Of a stretch of DNA of 64,000 bases, positions 59,790 through 64,000 are shown piece after piece. The stretch comes from Ruminococcus sp. (GTDB lineage: Bacteria > Bacillota > Clostridia > Oscillospirales > Ruminococcaceae): positions 62,001 to 126,000 of the forward strand of contig JAFXNC010000016.1 of assembly GCA_017529875.1 (NCBI GenBank), written 5' to 3'. The translations under genes and the position numbers were made by a program. The notes beneath the pieces were generated by a model. That model was given only the letters and a program-made list of their open reading frames with translations, was not told the DNA's origin and did not search any database. Position 1 is the stretch's first letter, and each line of letters starts with the position of its first letter.

Positions 59790-62279
59790 ATGAAACAGTT
59801 CCGCGTTACCGGTATGACCTGCGCCGCTTGTCAGGCCCGGGTCGAAAAAGCCGTCTCCGGCGTGCAGGGGGTCACTTCCTGCGCCGTCAGTCTGCTCACA
59901 AATTCAATGGGCGTCGAGGGTACCGCCAGCGATAAGGACGTCATCGCCGCCGTAGAGGCCGCAGGCTACGGCGCCTCGGTCAACGGCAAAGATACGCCCG
60001 ACGATCCCCTCGCAGACCGCGAAACGCCCCGCCTCATCAAGCGTCTGACCGCATCGTTGGGATTCCTGGCGGTGCTGATGTATATTTCCATGGGGCATAC
60101 CATGTGGGGCTGGCCTGTCCCCGGCTTCTTCGAGGGAAACCACGTCGCCCTCGCACTGGCGCAGATGATGCTGGCGGCGGTGGTCATGGTCATAAACCAG
60201 CGGTTCTTCATCAGCGGCTTCAAGGGGCTGATCCGCCGCTCACCGAATATGGATACTTTGGTCGCTCTCGGTTCGGCGGCGTCCTTCGGCTGGAGCACTT
60301 ATGTGCTGTTCGAGATGACCTCCGCTGATACGGAGCGGGCCCATGAGCTCATGCACGGGCTGTATTTCGAGTCCGCCGCCATGATCCTCACGCTGATAAC
60401 CGTGGGCAAGCTCCTCGAAGCCCGTTCCAAGGGCAAGACCACCGACGCGCTGAAAAGCCTTATGAGCCTTGCCCCTCAGACCGCCTGCGTCATCCGGGAC
60501 GGAGTTGAGACCGTGATACCCGCCTCCGAGGTGCAGCGGGGGGATATCTTTGCGGTGCGCCCCGGTGAGAGCATACCGGTGGACGGCACCGTTATCGAGG
60601 GCAGCAGCGCCGTGAATGAAGCCGCCCTCACCGGCGAGAGCATACCTGTGGACAAGCAGCCCGGCGACGCTGTCTCGGCGGCGACTGTGAACACCTCCGG
60701 CTTTCTGCGCTGCGAGGCCACCCGGGTGGGAGAAGACACTACTCTGTCCCGGATGATAAAGCTTGTCACCGAGGCCGCCGCCACAAAGGCTCCCGCCGCA
60801 CGCCTCGCGGACAAGGTCTCCGGGGTGTTCGTGCCGGCTGTTATGGGCATCGCGGTACTGGTGACTGTGATATGGCTGTTAGCGGGGCAGGAGGCGGGTT
60901 ACGCCCTTGCGCGGGGCATTTCGGTGCTTGTGATAAGCTGTCCCTGCGCACTGGGACTGGCTACCCCGGTAGCTATCATGGTAGGCAGCGGCGTGGCGGC
61001 ACGCAACGGCATACTGTTCAAGACCGCCGCCGCCCTTGAAGCCGCAGGACGAGTTCAGATAGTCGCCCTGGACAAGACCGGCACCGTCACCTGCGGGGAG
61101 CCCTCCGTCACCGACGTTATCCCGGCGCATGGGGTCACGGAGGGGGAGCTGCTGGAGGCCGCCTGCGCCCTTGAAGCCCGCAGCGAGCATCCTTTGGCGA
61201 AGGCCGTCACGGCTTACGGAGCATCTTCGGATATCCCCGAAGTTACGGACTTTGAAGCCCTCCCCGGCAGCGGACTGAGAGCCCGGCTGGACGGTGAGCT
61301 GCTTTGCGGAGGCAGTCTGCGGTATATGACCTCGGCGGCGGCTGTGCCCTCTGAGATAAGAGAGCTGGCGGCATCGTTGGCGGCACAGGGCAAGACCCCT
61401 CTGCTGTTCTCCCGGGGGAAGCGGCTTTTAGGGCTTATCGCAGTCGCGGATACTATCCGCGAAGACACCCCCGCCGCCATCTCCATGCTGAAGTCCATGG
61501 GCGTCCGCACCGTAATGCTCACCGGCGACAACGAGCGCACCGCCTCGGCAGTAGCGGCATCTGCGGGCATAGACAAGATCGCCGCCGGAGTGCCTCCCCA
61601 GGGCAAGGAGAGCATAGTCCGGGAGCTGTCGGCGCAGGGCGTGACCGCAATGGTGGGCGACGGCATCAACGACGCCCCCGCCCTCACAAGAGCAGACGTA
61701 GGCATAGCCATAGGCGCAGGCACCGACGTGGCTATCGACGCCGCTGACGTGGTGCTGATGAAGGACAGCCTCTCCGACGCCGCCGCCGCAGTCAAGCTTG
61801 GCAGAGCTGTGCTGCGCAACATCCGGCAGAACCTGTTCTGGGCGTTCATCTACAATCTCATCGGCATACCTTTGGCGGCAGGAGCATTTATAAAGCTCTT
61901 CGGCTGGGAGCTCGACCCCATGTTCGGGGCGGCGGCTATGAGCCTTTCAAGCTTCTGCGTCGTCACCAATGCCCTGAGGCTCAATCTCGTTGACATCCGT
62001 ACCCCCGGCAGGGCAAAGCTCCCTATACCGGAGGTGAATATCAGTTATACAAACAAGGAGGAAACCACCATGAAAAAGACCGTGAAGATCGAGGGCATGA
62101 TGTGCAAGCACTGCGTAGCCCATGTGACAAAGGCGCTGGAGGCTGTGGAGGGCGTTACCCCGGAGGTGTCTCTCGAGGACAAGGCCGCCTATCTGACCCT
62201 TGACCGCGAGGTGCCGGACGAGGTGCTGACCAAGGCCGTTACCGACGCAGGCTATGAGGTGACAGGCATTGAAGGCTGA
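59790..62279 (+). CDS. copA: Copper-exporting P-type ATPase with C-terminal CopZ domain
   Basis: 829 residues from ATG at 59790. An N-terminal heavy-metal domain with GMTCAAC (Cys11, Cys14), eight membrane helices with the CPC motif ([12 protein letters not shown]), the phosphorylated Asp in DKTGTVT and the hinge [11 protein letters not shown]. After the last helices a second heavy-metal domain (about 761-829, GMMCKHC) is joined in frame by a short linker. Its Met is preceded by a full ribosome site. It pumps Cu(I) out of the cell. The stop lies eight bases inside csoR. Confidence 0.95.
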   Translation: MKQFRVTGMTCAACQARVEKAVSGVQGVTSCAVSLLTNSMGVEGTASDKDVIAAVEAAGYGASVNGKDTPDDPLADRETPRLIKRLTASLGFLAVLMYISMGHTMWGWPVPGFFEGNHVALALAQMMLAAVVMVINQRFFISGFKGLIRRSPNMDTLVALGSAASFGWSTYVLFEMTSADTERAHELMHGLYFESAAMILTLITVGKLLEARSKGKTTDALKSLMSLAPQTACVIRDGVETVIPASEVQRGDIFAVRPGESIPVDGTVIEGSSAVNEAALTGESIPVDKQPGDAVSAATVNTSGFLRCEATRVGEDTTLSRMIKLVTEAAATKAPAARLADKVSGVFVPAVMGIAVLVTVIWLLAGQEAGYALARGISVLVISCPCALGLATPVAIMVGSGVAARNGILFKTAAALEAAGRVQIVALDKTGTVTCGEPSVTDVIPAHGVTEGELLEAACALEARSEHPLAKAVTAYGASSDIPEVTDFEALPGSGLRARLDGELLCGGSLRYMTSAAAVPSEIRELAASLAAQGKTPLLFSRGKRLLGLIAVADTIREDTPAAISMLKSMGVRTVMLTGDNERTASAVAASAGIDKIAAGVPPQGKESIVRELSAQGVTAMVGDGINDAPALTRADVGIAIGAGTDVAIDAADVVLMKDSLSDAAAAVKLGRAVLRNIRQNLFWAFIYNLIGIPLAAGAFIKLFGWELDPMFGAAAMSLSSFCVVTNALRLNLVDIRTPGRAKLPIPEVNISYTNKEETTMKKTVKIEGMMCKHCVAHVTKALEAVEGVTPEVSLEDKAAYLTLDREVPDEVLTKAVTDAGYEVTGIEG
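62054..62279 (+). CDS. copZ: Possible internally initiated CopZ copper chaperone
   Basis: Within copA, AAGGAGG at 62055-62061 lies eight bases before ATG at 62070, in the copA frame. Starting there gives a 69-residue protein [15 protein letters not shown]..., the size and sequence of a stand-alone CopZ chaperone. One reading frame could therefore give both a fused pump and a free chaperone. The site may instead be a remnant of a recent copA-copZ fusion. Confidence 0.6.
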
Positions 62280-62526
62280 CAAAACTGAGATCACCCGGCT
62301 GGTGAGGACTGCCCGGGGACAGCTGGACGGAGTACTCAGGATGATCGAGGAGGACCGCTACTGCGTGGATATCTCGAACCAGCTCTTAGCGGCGGTGGCG
62401 GTGCTGAAAAAGGCCAACCGCAGCATCCTGGCCGCCCACATGAGCTGCTGTGTGAAGGAGGCAGTGGAGTCCGGCGACGCGGATGAGAAACTGGCGGAGC
62501 TGATCGCCCTGCTGGAAAAGCTATAA
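62269..62526 (+). CDS. csoR: CsoR copper-sensing repressor
   Basis: 85 residues from TTG at 62269, inside the end of copA, seven bases after GAGGTG. The copper ligands Cys32, His57 and Cys61 have the exact 25- and 4-residue spacing of CsoR, with [16 protein letters not shown] and [12 protein letters not shown]. It binds DNA as a tetramer and releases it on binding Cu(I), so it should control the operator at 59721. Confidence 0.94.
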   Translation: MKADKTEITRLVRTARGQLDGVLRMIEEDRYCVDISNQLLAAVAVLKKANRSILAAHMSCCVKEAVESGDADEKLAELIALLEKL

Positions 62527-62539
62527 AAAAGCTGCAAGG

Positions 62540-62840
62540 TAAAAAACGAACGCGGAGCGCTTTGGGGTATCTTTCTTCCTCGTCTGCGCTCGGAAGAAAG
62601 CGGGCAGAGCCCCCCGATCAGGGCGCAAAGTGAGCAAATACAGCACAGGCGCAAACAGAAAACCCGGCGCTGTGCAAACAAAAAGCGGGGACATCAAGTG
62701 AAGATGTCTCCGCTTATTTTATGGGGTGAACCAATACGCAGCGCCGTCAACATGAGCAGCCCGCGCCTCACAGGAAAGAGCGATGCGGACGGAAGTCCGC
62801 GAGCGAATTTCCGTCCGTAGAGGCACACAGTAGGGGCGGT
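62540..62840. repeat. Intergenic repeats after csoR
   Basis: 62540-62600 is a minus-strand copy of the CCCCAAAGCGCTCCGCG repeat with GACGAGGAAGAAAGA. 62785-62835 is a minus-strand copy of the CGGACGGAAATTCGCTCG repeat found near 4855 and 9160, with its own CGGACGGAA/TTCCGTCCG arms. No gene is supported. Confidence 0.8.
62683..62720. terminator. Hairpin terminator between csoR and the right-edge gene
   Basis: AAAGCGGGGACATC, loop AAGTGAA, GATGTCTCCGCTTATTTT with one mismatch. A-rich and T-rich flanks allow use on both strands. Confidence 0.8.
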
Positions 62841-62878
62841 GCCTGCAACAGCCGCATTATTTATCTGTCAGCTGCCGG

Positions 62879-64000
62879 TCACTCAGCTTCAACGGGAGTA
62901 AAGGGTGTAAGCTCTGCGGTGCCGATCTTAACGCTCTCGATGTTTTCGAGGTCTATCACCGGCATATAGCCCGCTGAGGAATCCACGCTGCACAGGGCGG
63001 TGACGGTGATAATGCCGGACTCGTCAACTGTGAGCACATGATAGTCGGGGCTCAGGGGGGTGTAGTCCTCGTTGCCCTTGTACCTGACGGCGATGAAATA
63101 TCTTCCCTGGGGGTCGATCTCTGCGGTGTCCAGATATCTTGCGATGTCTGATGTGCGCAGGGTGCCGTCCTCGTTGCGGAAGCGGTCGTCGCTGAGACGC
63201 AGGCGTGCCTCTAAGCCGAAGCGCTCAACGTATACGTTGTCCACCTTGAACTGGATGCCCTTGTTGGGCTCGTCGTAGTACCAGCCGCCCTCGGTGCCGC
63301 TGCCCTCGAAGAGCGTGCTGTACATCCCGCCCCGGGGCATGAGCGTGATGCTGCCGGAGAGGAAGCTGCCCTCTGCCACGGTCTCGTACTTGTCGTTGAG
63401 GATGTGGCTGATCTCTATGTTTGCAGTGGCCTCGTCGCCGCTGAGACGGACGGGTATGCCGATCACCGCAGTGCTGTCGTTTATCACGTCATAGAGCAGG
63501 GTGGTGTTGATGCTCTCGCTGAGCTCTGCGCCTTTATTGTCGTAAAGCTTGGTGGTGTTGAGGCTCTCGCTGAGCTCTGTGCCTTCCTTGTCGTAAAGCT
63601 TGATGCCGGTACCGTCTGTCCGGATCCCGCTCTTGCCCAAACGGTCTTCGATGGACGAGCCGTCAGCGGTGCTTACCATAACGTCGATGACCCTGAAATA
63701 CTCCGGCCCGCGGATGCCTGCCACTCTCATTTCCAGCCCGTCAAAGCCGCTTTCGATGCTGCCCTTATAGGTGTCGAATACGTCGGCGTCGGCGGCAACG
63801 TTCTCGACGTGGTACTTCTCCCCCAGCCAGTTGTAGTATGCACTGTTGGCCTTCAGAGCGGCCTTGCTGAAATACTCGGCCTCGTCAGCGGAGGTCTCGT
63901 ACTTCGAGCTGTCGTCGGGGGTGCTGTTATCGGGAGTGCTGTCGGTATCTTCTATGCTGTATTCCAGCTCTACCTCGGTGCCGTTGAAGCCGAAGCGGAA
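62879..64000 (-). CDS. Unrecognised protein with a 17-residue tandem duplication (5' end outside window)
   Basis: 374 codons are open from the right edge to the TGA at 62879. The visible part starts with an acidic Thr/Ser/Pro/Asp linker, then beta-rich sequence (VFDTYKGSIESGFDGLEM, GSITLMPRGGMYSTLFEGSG, FKVDNVYVERFGLEARL). A 17-residue unit, KLYDKEGTELSESLNTT, is followed at once by KLYDNKGAELSESINTT, then LLYD. Mostly polar and acidic, with no membrane helix in view; probably the end of an extracytoplasmic protein. No family recognised, and the start is not visible. Confidence 0.7.
   Translation of the reverse strand, partial: FRFGFNGTEVELEYSIEDTDSTPDNSTPDDSSKYETSADEAEYFSKAALKANSAYYNWLGEKYHVENVAADADVFDTYKGSIESGFDGLEMRVAGIRGPEYFRVIDVMVSTADGSSIEDRLGKSGIRTDGTGIKLYDKEGTELSESLNTTKLYDNKGAELSESINTTLLYDVINDSTAVIGIPVRLSGDEATANIEISHILNDKYETVAEGSFLSGSITLMPRGGMYSTLFEGSGTEGGWYYDEPNKGIQFKVDNVYVERFGLEARLRLSDDRFRNEDGTLRTSDIARYLDTAEIDPQGRYFIAVRYKGNEDYTPLSPDYHVLTVDESGIITVTALCSVDSSAGYMPVIDLENIESVKIGTAELTPFTPVEAE

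Overview
The window reads as chromosome of a Gram-positive, spore-forming Clostridium-class bacterium, most likely a Ruminococcus-like member of the Oscillospiraceae. The reasons are: a cellobiose 2-epimerase whose catalytic residues fall at the same positions I recall for the Ruminococcus albus enzyme; sporulation and germination genes (spoIIP, spoVT, a gerA-type cluster); many lipoproteins; an NPxTG-type wall-anchor signal; strong AGGAGG ribosome sites; and repeated TTGACA-17-TATAAT promoters. The species is not determined. I see no tRNA, rRNA, CRISPR array, transposase or prophage.

Layout. 1-4588 (minus): an ECF sigma factor, its membrane anti-sigma factor, a lipoprotein and a von Willebrand-A lipoprotein (cut by the window edge), apparently one envelope-sensing operon. 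5124-8996 (minus): a YtrA-type GntR repressor, ABC ATPase and two paralogous permeases behind a promoter overlapped by a perfect 12-bp inverted-repeat operator. 9216-16333 (minus): a ComEC-like metallo-beta-lactamase lipoprotein, a zinc-ribbon/lipoprotein/zinc-ribbon/lactate dehydrogenase operon, diaminopimelate dehydrogenase, and ribonuclease Z behind a TPP riboswitch and a collapsed thiS/thiE remnant. 16649-20931 (plus): a response-regulator diguanylate cyclase, asparagine synthetase and a trypsin-like protease. The protease is convergent with spoIIP, and the two share a terminator made of coding sequence. 22725-31199 (plus): secA, two small membrane proteins, then a DUF1015/HAD/lipoprotein/cellobiose epimerase/PHP operon. 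31200-32609 is a repeat-rich, gene-poor zone with one small pseudogene and a striking array of 22-23 bp hairpin units.

32610-42769 holds two more GGDEF proteins, spoVT, a short lipoprotein that appears to have lost its end to a repeat, a DUF2156-like protein, a YkgJ-type cysteine-cluster protein, a wall-anchored 5'-nucleotidase, an ArsB/SLC13-like transporter and an XRE/zinc-ribbon regulator. 42842-50918 (minus) is a tight run from yfhO through nudF, a lone fumarase alpha subunit, a membrane diguanylate cyclase overlapping an orphan solute-binding lipoprotein, aguB and bcp. 51088-56490 contains an oxidoreductase and the gerAA-gerAB-gerAC cluster, which is split by a block of GC-rich repeats. 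56491-62526 (plus): a ZIP metal transporter, a TetR regulator, a phosphoesterase, and a copper operon (copA with an in-frame C-terminal copZ domain, then csoR) behind a CsoR-like operator. The right edge cuts a secreted-type protein carrying a 17-residue tandem duplication.

Themes. Four GGDEF proteins but no EAL or HD-GYP phosphodiesterase are visible. At least five families of dispersed non-coding repeats occupy the intergenic spaces; one behaves as a mobile terminator cassette and another as a tandem array of covarying hairpins.
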